Position numbers and translations under genes: made by a program. A DNA stretch of 64,000 nt from Rhizobium grahamii CCGE 502 (lineage in GTDB: Bacteria; Pseudomonadota; Alphaproteobacteria; Rhizobiales; Rhizobiaceae), in assembly GCF_000298315.2 (NCBI RefSeq), contig NZ_AEYE02000017.1, forward strand, positions 21,617-85,616, written 5' to 3'. Shown one piece after another: positions 18,619-27,151 of this stretch. How positions within the stretch are numbered: the first letter of the stretch is position 1; each line of letters opens with the position of its first letter. A model generated the notes under the pieces. That model worked only from the letters and a program-made list of their open reading frames with translations, did not search any database and was not told where the DNA came from.

Positions 18619-19485
18619 GTGCCACGCAAAAGCTGGATCCTTATTGGGGTTACACTCGCATCTCTGCAATCCGTCACGGGCTGGTCGCAACATGCCAATG
18701 CCGCTGATAATGTGGGCGCCGCAGGTGACGTCAAGCAACAAGCGGCACCTGGAGTCGTTGCCGTTACCGAGACAGAGGAGCCGGCCACTCAAATTCCGAC
18801 GGGCATGGCAACCGCCGCAATCGACCACCTATCAGCCTCTCCCCTTCCAAACCATATTGGTTCGATCTCCTCTGCCGCTCACGTCAATCCTTCGATTGAA
18901 AATCAAGATATAACGGTAGACACGGGCCGAACCGAAACAGTTCATACTCGGGCTCCGTCCCCCGCCCCCGCACCCTGTGGCCCACCATCGATGTCTGTTG
19001 AAGACGTCAAGGCGCTGGTGATTGATCGTGCCCGCAGATACGAGGTGAATCCTGACTTGGCGCTCGCTATCGCCTGGACTGAAAGCCGCTTTGACAGGGT
19101 TCGCAACAGTCCAAGGGGTGCCCGCGGGCCAATGCAACTGATGCCTGAAACCGCAAGGCTCCTCAACGTCGTCGACGTTTGCGACCCCGTCCAGAATATC
19201 GATGGCGGGATGCGCCACCTGCGCGCGCTTCTCGACGAGTTCAGAAATCCGATCATTGCTGCTGCCGCATACAACGCTGGTGCAAAGGCCATCCACGACA
19301 ATGGTGGGATCCCAGCCTATCCGGAGACCGTCCGTTATGTGGCCTCCGTGATCAACCACCAACTCGGTCTCACCTTTTCTACCGAGCCAACAAAGCGCGG
19401 TTCCCGCCGGGAAACCGATGTCGTCGGCCGCACGGTCATTGGCGCTCGTCCACCGCAATTCAAAGGCGGGGTCATGCAGTTCTGA
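18619..19485 (+). CDS. virB1: VirB1 lytic transglycosylase
   Basis: A 288-residue exported murein hydrolase that opens the cell wall for assembly of the T4SS. GTG 18619 with GGAGG upstream was preferred over ATG 18583. It has a signal peptide, a long variable linker (~30-130) and an SLT domain (~131-245): ALAIAWTESRFDRVRNSPRG with catalytic Glu, ARGPMQLMPETARLL, and AAAAYNAGAKAIHDNGGIP. First gene of the virB operon. Confidence 0.92.
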   Translation: MPRKSWILIGVTLASLQSVTGWSQHANAADNVGAAGDVKQQAAPGVVAVTETEEPATQIPTGMATAAIDHLSASPLPNHIGSISSAAHVNPSIENQDITVDTGRTETVHTRAPSPAPAPCGPPSMSVEDVKALVIDRARRYEVNPDLALAIAWTESRFDRVRNSPRGARGPMQLMPETARLLNVVDVCDPVQNIDGGMRHLRALLDEFRNPIIAAAAYNAGAKAIHDNGGIPAYPETVRYVASVINHQLGLTFSTEPTKRGSRRETDVVGRTVIGARPPQFKGGVMQF

Positions 19486-19502
19486 ACCAGAAGGAGAAGC
19501 TT

Positions 19503-19841
19503 ATGAAGCACGTCGTGTCTCATCTTCAAAAGACCCTGACGCGAGTTATGGCCATCACCTGTGCAGTTGTCCTGGTCCAGTTGACCTTTGCAGACGTTGC
19601 GCTGGCGCAAGCGACCAATCAGGCGTTTGCTCCCCTGCAGACCGTGGTGCAGGCGGTCGTCGACTTCATCACCGGTCCCTTCGGTCGGCTCGTTGCCATC
19701 ATCGCCGTCATTGGCCTCGGCTTCCTCGCCTTTGCCGGGCGTCTCAGCTGGTTCACCGCCGGTGCTGTCGTCCTTGGCATCGGTCTCGTCTTTGGGGCGC
19801 CTGCCATCGTCGATCAATTGATATCGACCGTCGGGAACTAA
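19503..19841 (+). CDS. virB2: VirB2 pilin subunit
   Basis: A 112-residue prepilin with a long signal sequence ending in VALAQA and two hydrophobic helices (LVAIIAVIGLGFLAFAGRL and FTAGAVVLGIGLVFGAPAIV) typical of TrbC/VirB2 pilins. AAGGAG precedes ATG 19503. It lies 17 bases after virB1 and three before virB3. It builds the conjugative pilus. Confidence 0.93.
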   Translation: MKHVVSHLQKTLTRVMAITCAVVLVQLTFADVALAQATNQAFAPLQTVVQAVVDFITGPFGRLVAIIAVIGLGFLAFAGRLSWFTAGAVVLGIGLVFGAPAIVDQLISTVGN

Positions 19842-19844
19842 GCC

Positions 19845-20144
19845 ATGGCTATGACAGAAGACGACAAGCCTCACCTGACCCCTTTGGTGATCGGTCTGAC
19901 ACGCTCGCCAACGCTGTGGGGTGTTCCTTACATGGCGGTGGTCATCGTCATTGGCCTGACAATCATCGCCTGGCTGATAAGCAACGAAATATGGGCGCTG
20001 GCGACCGCGCCGATTGCCTTTGCTGTTCTGTTCACACTGTGCAGTCGGGATCCACGCGCCCTCGATGTGCTGCAGATCACAACCCGTCTCACTCCAAGAA
20101 CGCCGAACAGGACGTTCTGGGCTTCCAACTCCTATGGACCATAA
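19845..20144 (+). CDS. virB3: VirB3 inner-membrane protein
   Basis: A 99-residue protein with the VirB3/TrbD pattern: PLVIGLTRSPTLWGVPYMAV at the start, two membrane segments (~27-60) and the C-terminal CSRDPRALDVLQ. VirB3 associates with VirB4 in the inner membrane complex. Order virB2-virB3-virB4 with gaps of three bases supports the call. Confidence 0.93.
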   Translation: MAMTEDDKPHLTPLVIGLTRSPTLWGVPYMAVVIVIGLTIIAWLISNEIWALATAPIAFAVLFTLCSRDPRALDVLQITTRLTPRTPNRTFWASNSYGP

Positions 20145-20147
20145 CCC

Positions 20148-22562
20148 ATGCTTGCCGTCATCAGCCAAGAGCTCGCCTTCGGTTCCGTCCGCCAACGCGA
20201 ACGACCAATGGCTCACCATATCCCCTACGTCAGGCATGTGGCGGACACGATCGTCAGCCTGGAGGACGGCGCCCTGATGAGCACGATCAAGCTGGACGGC
20301 CTCTTCTTCCAGACGGAGGATCAGGCTGAGATCAACATGCGCGCGCTCGTCCAGAACACCTTGATCCGCGCGCTTGGGTCAAGCCGGTTCTCCCTTTGGT
20401 CGACGGTCGTCCGCCGACGGCTTGATACCGCGCTTGATGGCGAGTTTGAAGATCCGTTCCTTGCACAGCTCGACCGGCGCTATGCCGCCTCACTTGCCGG
20501 CAAACGCATGTTCACCAACGAGCTCTATCTCACCGTTTTGCGGTCCGGCACACGTGGCGCACTGGCGCTCGGTGCGCGCGCCCGTCGTCTTCTTATGCGA
20601 TCGTCCGGCCGCAAGTCGGAGGACGAGAACCTTCGCGAAGCGGTTGGCGAATTGGAAGAGCTTATCGGCAATATCGTACGCGATCTCGGCAAATACGGCG
20701 CCACAATCCTTGGTATCTCCAGCATTGATGGCGAGCCCTATTCAGAACCGGCTGCCTTCCTGAATACGCTTCTGACCTGCGGTGTCCCGCGCATGATGCG
20801 ACTCCCGCGCATCGGTCTTGCAACCTACCTTGGAACATCACGGCTGCATTTTTCCACACGCACGATGCAGGCACAGGGCGCGACCAGAGAGGACGACCGC
20901 TTCGGCGCCCTGCTCTCCATCAAGGAGTATCCGCCTTTTACCGGCCCTGGGATGCTCGACGGTCTATTGCAGGTAAACCACGAGTTCATCCTTACCCAGT
21001 CCTTCACGCTGGTCGACAAACCCATTGCCCAGGAGAGGATCACAAGGCTGAAGCGGCAGATCAGCGCATCCGACGAGGCCGGCAGCGATGTCGAGACCGA
21101 TGTCGATTTCGCCTTGAACAGTCTGCTGAACCAGGAGGCCGTATTCGGTTTCCATCATCTCTCGCTGCTATGCCTGTCGCGCGACGTGACGGGAGTCAAC
21201 AGGTCCGTCGCAGATCTCGGCGCCTGCCTGACAGACATGAACATCAACTGGCTACGCGAGGACCTGAACCTTGAGGCATCCTTCTGGGCGCAGTTGCCAG
21301 GCAATCACGCCTATATCGCCCGCCGCGCATTGCTCTCGAGCGCCAATTTCACCGGGCTTTCCTCGATGCACAACTTTGCTTCTGGCAAGAAACTGGGCGT
21401 GCATTGGGGCCGTCCGATCACCATCCTGGAGACCACCAGCCAGACGCCCTACTGGTTCAACTTCCACCAGCGTGATACCGGCCATTTCCTGGTCACCGGA
21501 CCGACCGGTTCGGGCAAGACCGTGGCCCTGACATTTTTGATGGCACAGGCTTTCCGGGTCAGGCCCACGCCTCGAGCCGTCTTCTTCGACAAGGATCGAG
21601 GCGCAGAGATCTTCATTCGGGCGATGAATGGTGCCTATGAGATCCTGTCGCCGGGAACACCCGCAGGCTTTAATCCGCTGCAGCTTGAAAATACCGGTCA
21701 AAACCGGGAATTCCTGCTTCGGCTGCTGAAGGCGATGCTTCGCAAGCGTCATGATGCGATATTCGACCAGCAGGAAGAAGACACTCTGGAGCGTGCCATC
21801 GTGCGGCTCATGGCCGAGCCTGCGACTGAGCGAACCCTGCCGAACCTTGCCGGACTTCTGACCGGCCGATCTCGTGCCGAGCAGAACGATCTTCATGCCA
21901 GGCTTCGTCCGTGGATCGATGGCGAAAAGGCCTGGCTCTTCAATGCCCCCCACGATGTCCTGTCGTTCAGCGACCGCCGGATCTTTGGTTTCGACATGAC
22001 AAGCATTCTGGACAACGACGAGGTGCGCACACCGGCACTGATGTACATTCATCACCGCCTCGAAGAACTCTTCGATGGCACCCCGGTCATGATATTCATG
22101 GACGAAGGCTGGCGTCTGTTGAGGGATCAGACCTTTTGTGACTTCATCGTCGACAAGATGAAGACCATCCGTAAGCTGAACGGGATCGTCGGCTTCGGCA
22201 CGCAATCAGCCGCCGATATCGTGCGCTCGCCAGCTGCCCACACACTGATCGAGCAGTCCGCGACCACGATCCATTTTCCCAACCCGCGCGCCGACGAAGA
22301 AAGCTATGTCCACCGCTTCGGTCTGACGGCGAAGGAATTCAATTTTATCCGCACCACCGCGCCGGAAAAGCGCACGTTCCTGATCAAGCACGGCAATGAC
22401 AGCGTCATTGCGCGGCTCGACCTCATCCTGATGCAGGACCTCGTCAAGGTCTTATCCGGTCGCAAGGAAACCATCGAGGAATGCGAGCGCCTGCGCACTG
22501 AGCTTGGCAGCGATCCGGCAGCCTGGCTTGCCCGCTTCTGTGGCTGGGAGGATCAGCCATGA
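20148..22562 (+). CDS. virB4: VirB4 ATPase
   Basis: An 804-residue ATPase that powers pilus assembly and substrate transfer. N-terminal CagE/TrbE/VirB domain (~180-390) and C-terminal ATPase with Walker A GPTGSGKT near residue 450, Walker B IFMDEGWRLL near 646, and GFGTQSAADIV near 685. Full length for the family. The stop overlaps the next ATG (ATGA). Confidence 0.96.
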   Translation: MLAVISQELAFGSVRQRERPMAHHIPYVRHVADTIVSLEDGALMSTIKLDGLFFQTEDQAEINMRALVQNTLIRALGSSRFSLWSTVVRRRLDTALDGEFEDPFLAQLDRRYAASLAGKRMFTNELYLTVLRSGTRGALALGARARRLLMRSSGRKSEDENLREAVGELEELIGNIVRDLGKYGATILGISSIDGEPYSEPAAFLNTLLTCGVPRMMRLPRIGLATYLGTSRLHFSTRTMQAQGATREDDRFGALLSIKEYPPFTGPGMLDGLLQVNHEFILTQSFTLVDKPIAQERITRLKRQISASDEAGSDVETDVDFALNSLLNQEAVFGFHHLSLLCLSRDVTGVNRSVADLGACLTDMNINWLREDLNLEASFWAQLPGNHAYIARRALLSSANFTGLSSMHNFASGKKLGVHWGRPITILETTSQTPYWFNFHQRDTGHFLVTGPTGSGKTVALTFLMAQAFRVRPTPRAVFFDKDRGAEIFIRAMNGAYEILSPGTPAGFNPLQLENTGQNREFLLRLLKAMLRKRHDAIFDQQEEDTLERAIVRLMAEPATERTLPNLAGLLTGRSRAEQNDLHARLRPWIDGEKAWLFNAPHDVLSFSDRRIFGFDMTSILDNDEVRTPALMYIHHRLEELFDGTPVMIFMDEGWRLLRDQTFCDFIVDKMKTIRKLNGIVGFGTQSAADIVRSPAAHTLIEQSATTIHFPNPRADEESYVHRFGLTAKEFNFIRTTAPEKRTFLIKHGNDSVIARLDLILMQDLVKVLSGRKETIEECERLRTELGSDPAAWLARFCGWEDQP

Positions 22563-23662
22563 GTGCCTCCCCTGCATCAAGATCGCCCTTGGCAGTGATC
22601 ACCTTTGCGGCGGCAGGCTTCGTTGCCGCACCCGACGTTGCCAAGGCCGATGTGCCGACGGTCGATCGTTCGGCGCTTGGCCTGCGTCAGCATCGCGAGC
22701 GGGTAACCGGCGATCTCGAAGAGATCGAGCAAAATCGCCATATCATCAATTCCTCGGTAACATGCTCCATGTATCGGCCGGCACGCCGCAACGATCCGGT
22801 GGGCGCAGCTGAGGCAAATCCTGAAATCGTTGGCCTCGTTCGTCGTATCGCGCGTGAGGAAGATGTGGACGAGAACCAGTTTCTCGCGCTGGTCTACCAG
22901 GAAAGCCGCTTTAACCCGTGTGCCCGATCAGCAGCAGGCGCGACTGGCCTTGCTCAACTCATGCCCGAAACCGCGGCAGCCCTTGGCGTCGATATCAACA
23001 ACATCGAGGAGAACCTGCGTGGTGGCGCGCGCTACTACAGGAACCAACTCCAGAGTTTTGGCGGCAACGTCAACCTGGCGCTTGCCGCCTATAATTCGGG
23101 GCCAGGCAATGTCAGCAAATACGGCGGCATTCCTCCGTTCAAGGAAACACAAGGCTATGTCGCTCTCATCACAAAGGCATGGCTCCCCGCGTTTGGCGGC
23201 TCGGACAAAACGGCGATCCCTCTGAACTTTGGTGGAGGCGAAACCGCCTTCACCAACATGCGCTCCTCCACCCTTCTTGCCATGGGCATGACTGCCTCAA
23301 CATCGGCAAGTCTTGGCGACGTAGCGAGCTGGTACAAGCAGCTTGGCGCGACAACACCAGGAACGGTGCAGGAAAGCTTCGATCACAATTCCGTGGCGCG
23401 CAACGCCAACCTCGAGATGATGAACAACGTCATCAAGCTGACGACCGCAATGGCCGAGCTGATCAATTCCCGCAACGCCGTATCCTCGGCCAGCCTCTCG
23501 GGCTCCTCGCGGTCATCATCAACCGACCGAATCCGGCAATCCCACGACACCATCCAACTGTGTGATCCGCGCCAAGATCTGTTCTGGAGCGACGAGGCCA
23601 AAGCCTGCGTCGAGAAACGAAGCGATGGGAAACAGGTGCAGCTCATGCTGCACCCTCAATGA
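22559..23662 (+). CDS. Second lytic transglycosylase, with VirB5-like N-terminal segment
   Basis: A 367-residue exported protein with an SLT domain (~95-215): FLALVYQESRFNPCARSAAG with catalytic Glu, ATGLAQLMPETAAAL, and ALAAYNSGPGNVSKYGGIPP. Just after the signal peptide comes ADVPTVDRSALGLRQHRERV, which resembles the mature start of the next gene product VirB5 (ADVPVIDRTNYQVAKQTAET). The C-terminal ~140 residues are not recognised (NLEMMNNVIKLTTAMAELIN, later CDPRQDLFWSDEAKACVEKR). It sits between virB4 and virB5, in addition to virB1. Confidence 0.85.
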   Translation: MSASPASRSPLAVITFAAAGFVAAPDVAKADVPTVDRSALGLRQHRERVTGDLEEIEQNRHIINSSVTCSMYRPARRNDPVGAAEANPEIVGLVRRIAREEDVDENQFLALVYQESRFNPCARSAAGATGLAQLMPETAAALGVDINNIEENLRGGARYYRNQLQSFGGNVNLALAAYNSGPGNVSKYGGIPPFKETQGYVALITKAWLPAFGGSDKTAIPLNFGGGETAFTNMRSSTLLAMGMTASTSASLGDVASWYKQLGATTPGTVQESFDHNSVARNANLEMMNNVIKLTTAMAELINSRNAVSSASLSGSSRSSSTDRIRQSHDTIQLCDPRQDLFWSDEAKACVEKRSDGKQVQLMLHPQ

Positions 23663-23676
23663 CGGGAGAAGATGCA

Positions 23677-24378
23677 ATGAGACATGAACTTGTAGCCGTT
23701 TGCCTCCTGCTTGCCACGGCTCCGGCCGCCCTTGCCGACGTGCCGGTCATTGACAGGACCAACTACCAGGTGGCGAAACAGACCGCCGAGACCACGGACA
23801 AGATCCTCGATACCAACAAGAACATTCTGACGACCGTTCAGGACACGTTGAAGGCGGTCACCGGAGATCGCGCCAGCACTGCAGCTACGCTGAAGGATCT
23901 CGCCATTGGCAACGGCTTTAGTGCTTCATCCATTCCCTCCCTTGACGGTATCCTCAGGCAGGGGGCACCGAACTTCGGATCGTTGAACGGTGATGTCGCG
24001 AGAGCAGCAACAACCTTCGTCAACGGGCTGCAGTTGGTCAAGAACCTCTCGGGAAAGGATGAAAGCGCCTTTTCCGGCGACAAATCCTATGAGCAGCTCG
24101 TCAACACGGTGCTTGGCGTCTCAGCCCTTATCAATGGTTCCCAAACGGCAATCGAGACGCGCCGCAATGCGTTTCGAAATGCCGGGGCGCAAATCGGTGC
24201 GGCCGAGGACATCAAGGGATCGATCGACCAGAATACCCAGTTGCAGGTGCAATCCGGGCTGACCCTCAACGAAATGATCGGGGTGATGAATGGCGCCGTG
24301 TCATCGTTGCAGGCCGAAAACCAGCGCCGGCTTACCGACATTTCGAATACCAAGAAACTTCTGACCTACGGCAAGTAG
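23677..24378 (+). CDS. virB5: VirB5 minor pilin
   Basis: A 233-residue exported protein of the VirB5/TraC/TrwJ group: signal peptide, then helical ADVPVIDRTNYQVAKQTAET, KILDTNKNILTTVQDTLKAV, and a C-terminal QVQSGLTLNEMIGVMNGAVS with SSLQAENQRRLTDISNTKKL. VirB5 sits at the pilus tip. ATG 23677 with GGGAG upstream was chosen over an earlier in-frame start at 23659 that lacks a signal-peptide start. Confidence 0.88.
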   Translation: MRHELVAVCLLLATAPAALADVPVIDRTNYQVAKQTAETTDKILDTNKNILTTVQDTLKAVTGDRASTAATLKDLAIGNGFSASSIPSLDGILRQGAPNFGSLNGDVARAATTFVNGLQLVKNLSGKDESAFSGDKSYEQLVNTVLGVSALINGSQTAIETRRNAFRNAGAQIGAAEDIKGSIDQNTQLQVQSGLTLNEMIGVMNGAVSSLQAENQRRLTDISNTKKLLTYGK

Positions 24379-24379
24379 A

Positions 24380-24598
24380 ATGATCCAAAAGCTTTTGATC
24401 ACTGCCGCAGCCTGTGCTGTTTTCCTGACTGGCTGCGGCAGCGCAAGGGAAAAGTCCGCTCCGTGCAAACGGCCAAGTCCGCTTGCCTATGCCCCCGATC
24501 CAAGAAGCGATTGCGGCGCCATGCACCGCGTCAACGATCCGGTGGCCGCGTTTGACGCGATCGGCATTGTCGATCCCGCCCGGAAGGACAGCCTGTAA
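24380..24598 (+). CDS. virB7: VirB7-like lipoprotein
   Basis: A 72-residue lipoprotein with lipobox FLTGC and mature segment KRPSPLAYAPDPRSDCGAMH. It lies between virB5 and virB6, a position used by small lipoproteins (VirB7/TrwH or entry exclusion) in related systems. It has two further Cys residues (CKRP and DCGAM), available for a VirB7-VirB9-type disulfide. Assignment as virB7 rather than an exclusion lipoprotein is by context. Confidence 0.7.
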   Translation: MIQKLLITAAACAVFLTGCGSAREKSAPCKRPSPLAYAPDPRSDCGAMHRVNDPVAAFDAIGIVDPARKDSL

Positions 24599-25626
24599 TG
24601 CAGGACTTCCTCGGCGACCTTCTTCAGCGCATCGAAGAGACAGGATCAAGCTTTTCTGCGCAGGCCTATACTGTCGTCGGCGATGAACTGATGCCGCTCC
24701 TTCGCGTCATGTTCATGGCCTATGTCGCCTGGTACGGTCTGCAGCTCGTCATGGGCACGTCACGACTTTCCGTCGGCGAGGTCATTGGCAGGCTCGTCAG
24801 GATGATGCTGATCCTCACCCTTGTCAGCTCCTGGGCAAATTTCGACAATCTCTTCTATCGCTGGCTCAGCGACACCCCGGAAGATGCCGGTCGCGCCATT
24901 CTGGCTGCCTCAGGCACGGGAATTACCGAGCCGACAAACGGTCTGTCGCAGATCTGGAACACCGCCAATGAAGCAGCATCGGTGTTTGCCGAACAGTCTG
25001 GCTATTTTTCCATCCTGCCGAGCATGATCGGTATCCTGATCATGACGGGTGCTGGCATCTTCATCGCCATAGCGCTTGCCATCCTCATCCTTGCCAAGGT
25101 CATGCTCTGGGTCCTGATCGGCACCGCTCCGATCTTCATCGCCTGCCTGCTGTTTGACCGGACGCGGGCCTACGGCATGGGCTGGTTCAATCAGGTGCTG
25201 ACCTATGCGCTGATCCCGCTCTTCATCTACGTCATTGCTGCCTTCCTCATTGCTGCAATGGATCCGGAGCTGACGAAGATCAATGCAGCGAGCAATTCCC
25301 GGACGCTGACACTTCCCGACATTGCGGGCTTCCTGCTTCTTAGTCTCGCCGGCGGATTTGTCATGCTTTACATCCAGTCGATCGGGCAAGGGATCGCAGG
25401 CGGTATCGCCTATGGCGTCGGGAGCGCCGCGACAAGGACTTCGGCACTGCTTGGGTTGCGACTTCCGATTAACGCAGCAGGTGCAACGACAGGCGGCGCC
25501 AGGCGCGCCTATCGCGCCGGCCGGTCACTCTCGAGCCGCTTCAGGACGAGCGAAAATAATCCCGCTGCTTCCGGTGCGCGCAACGCCATGCAAACGAAAA
25601 TTTCCAGGCAGGGTCTTCCCGGCTGA
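24598..25626 (+). CDS. virB6: VirB6 polytopic inner-membrane protein
   Basis: A 342-residue protein of the TrbL/VirB6 family with at least five membrane segments (for example LVRMMLILTLVSSW, MTGAGIFIAIALAILILAKV, MLWVLIGTAPIFIACLLFDR, TYALIPLFIYVIAAFLIAAM). DRTRAYGMGWFNQVLTYALI is characteristic. Its ATG overlaps the upstream stop by one base. It forms part of the translocation channel. Confidence 0.93.
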   Translation: MQDFLGDLLQRIEETGSSFSAQAYTVVGDELMPLLRVMFMAYVAWYGLQLVMGTSRLSVGEVIGRLVRMMLILTLVSSWANFDNLFYRWLSDTPEDAGRAILAASGTGITEPTNGLSQIWNTANEAASVFAEQSGYFSILPSMIGILIMTGAGIFIAIALAILILAKVMLWVLIGTAPIFIACLLFDRTRAYGMGWFNQVLTYALIPLFIYVIAAFLIAAMDPELTKINAASNSRTLTLPDIAGFLLLSLAGGFVMLYIQSIGQGIAGGIAYGVGSAATRTSALLGLRLPINAAGATTGGARRAYRAGRSLSSRFRTSENNPAASGARNAMQTKISRQGLPG

Positions 25627-25649
25627 ACGATCACAAAAGAGCTTGAACG

Positions 25650-26342
25650 ATGACTGACAAAAGGGAACTTGATCTTCGTACCTATTACCAGAGCGGTGAC
25701 ATTTGGGAACAGGAGATCGTCAAGAAGGCGAAGCGGTCGCGAACGCTTGCCTGGCTGGTGACCTCGGTCTTCGCGGGCATTACGGTGCTCGCGCTTTCGG
25801 CGCTCGTCCTGCTCGTTCCACTCAAGAGCTTCGAGCCTTACATCGTCGAGGTCGACAGGAATACCGGCTATGTCGAAGTCAAGACTGGGCTGACGCGGCC
25901 AGCCAGTCTCACCGACAAACAGGCAATCACTCAGGCCAACATCGTTCGCTACATCCGCGCCCGCGAGGGTTACGATCCCTACGCGATCGAAGAGAATTTC
26001 GGGGTTGCCGCATTGCTTTCGACCGGCAATGCCGCGCGCGAGCTGCAGGAGCTTTATAGCGCCGCCAATGCGAAGAATCCGGCCAGGGTTTTTGGTAAGA
26101 ACAGGAAGGTGACGACCGAAATTGCATCGGTGACGTTTCCGAACAGCTCGACCGGCATTGTCCGTTTCGCCACAAGTGAAATTTCCGACACGGATACCAT
26201 CACCCGCCATTGGATTGCCGTGGTGCGCTATCGATACACCGACACACCGGCGACCAATGAATGGCGCTTTGAAAACCCGCTCGGCTTTCAGGTCTACGAC
26301 TACCGGCGCGACCAGGAAACCGTGACGGAGAATAACCAGTGA
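25650..26342 (+). CDS. virB8: VirB8 inner-membrane assembly protein
   Basis: A 230-residue protein with a short cytoplasmic N-terminus, one membrane segment (~32-57) and a periplasmic NTF2-like domain: VPLKSFEPYIVEVDRNTGYV, YIRAREGYDPYAIEENF, TRHWIAVVRYRYTD, and ENPLGFQVYDYRRDQET. The NPLGFqVtdYr end is the family signature. Confidence 0.95.
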   Translation: MTDKRELDLRTYYQSGDIWEQEIVKKAKRSRTLAWLVTSVFAGITVLALSALVLLVPLKSFEPYIVEVDRNTGYVEVKTGLTRPASLTDKQAITQANIVRYIRAREGYDPYAIEENFGVAALLSTGNAARELQELYSAANAKNPARVFGKNRKVTTEIASVTFPNSSTGIVRFATSEISDTDTITRHWIAVVRYRYTDTPATNEWRFENPLGFQVYDYRRDQETVTENNQ

Positions 26343-27151
26343 GAGGCTACGCAATGGTTGCCGCGGCAGTCGCAGTTCTCGCACAGGCCTTGCCGGTTGC
26401 AGGTGCCGAGACACCATCCGCCGGCCGGCTTGATCCACGTGTGACCCGTGTCGTCTACCAGCCAGAAAACGTCGTGCGGGTCTCGGCCACCTACGGGATT
26501 TCGACAATGATCATCTTCGATGAGGACGAGAAGTTCGAGACCATAGCTGTCGGCGACACCGAAAGCTGGGACGTGGTGCCGACGGACAAGGGTAGTATTC
26601 TCTTCGTCAAGCCGAAGGCAAGGAATGTTTCGACCAACCTCAACGTCGTGACGACGAAACGGATCTATTATCTCGAACTCAACGACTTCGCGCCCGAGGA
26701 CAAGAGACAGGTTTTCGGCATCCGCTTTGTCTACCCGGACCAGGACCTGAACAGGTCGCTCCGGAAAGAGGCCGAGGCGCGGGCCTCCTATCCGAACATT
26801 TCAGGCATCGACAAGGAAAACGTCAATATCAACTATTCATTCTCCGGCAACCCCGGCCTGAAGCCACTGATGGTCTTTGATGACGGCAAGAAGACCTTTT
26901 TCAGGTTCGGTGCCAAGGTGCCGGCAATCTTTGCCGTCAACAGCGATTTCAGCGAGACGCTTCGCAACGCTCGTCGCGAAGCAGACTATCTCGTCGTTGA
27001 CGGCACGGCGATCCAGTACACGCTGCGCGATGGCAATGACTGGACCTGCATCTTCAATCTCGAAAGACCGGATTTCGGTGCGCCGGATCCGGCAATCCTT
27101 GGACCCTCCCTTGATGGCAAGGCAAGCATGCGTCGAAGGAGCGGCAACTGA
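26339..27151 (+). CDS. virB9: VirB9 outer-membrane-complex protein
   Basis: A 270-residue exported protein with a signal peptide and the VirB9/CagX architecture: DPRVTRVVYQPENVVRVSAT, ILFVKPKARNVSTNLNVVTT, the middle segment NINYSFSGNPGLKPLMVFDD and DGKKTFFRFGAKVPAIFAV. GTG start with GGAG eight bases upstream, overlapping the virB8 stop (GTGA). It forms the core complex with VirB7 and VirB10. Confidence 0.95.
   Translation: MRGYAMVAAAVAVLAQALPVAGAETPSAGRLDPRVTRVVYQPENVVRVSATYGISTMIIFDEDEKFETIAVGDTESWDVVPTDKGSILFVKPKARNVSTNLNVVTTKRIYYLELNDFAPEDKRQVFGIRFVYPDQDLNRSLRKEAEARASYPNISGIDKENVNINYSFSGNPGLKPLMVFDDGKKTFFRFGAKVPAIFAVNSDFSETLRNARREADYLVVDGTAIQYTLRDGNDWTCIFNLERPDFGAPDPAILGPSLDGKASMRRRSGN

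Noticed and set aside
19335-20237. Long minus-strand ORF of 300 codons over virB2-virB3
   Set aside because: Antisense shadow of well-supported virB genes, with low-complexity Asp/Gly composition.
21252-22205. Long minus-strand ORF over virB4
   Set aside because: Mirror of the virB4 ATPase region; no protein family pattern.
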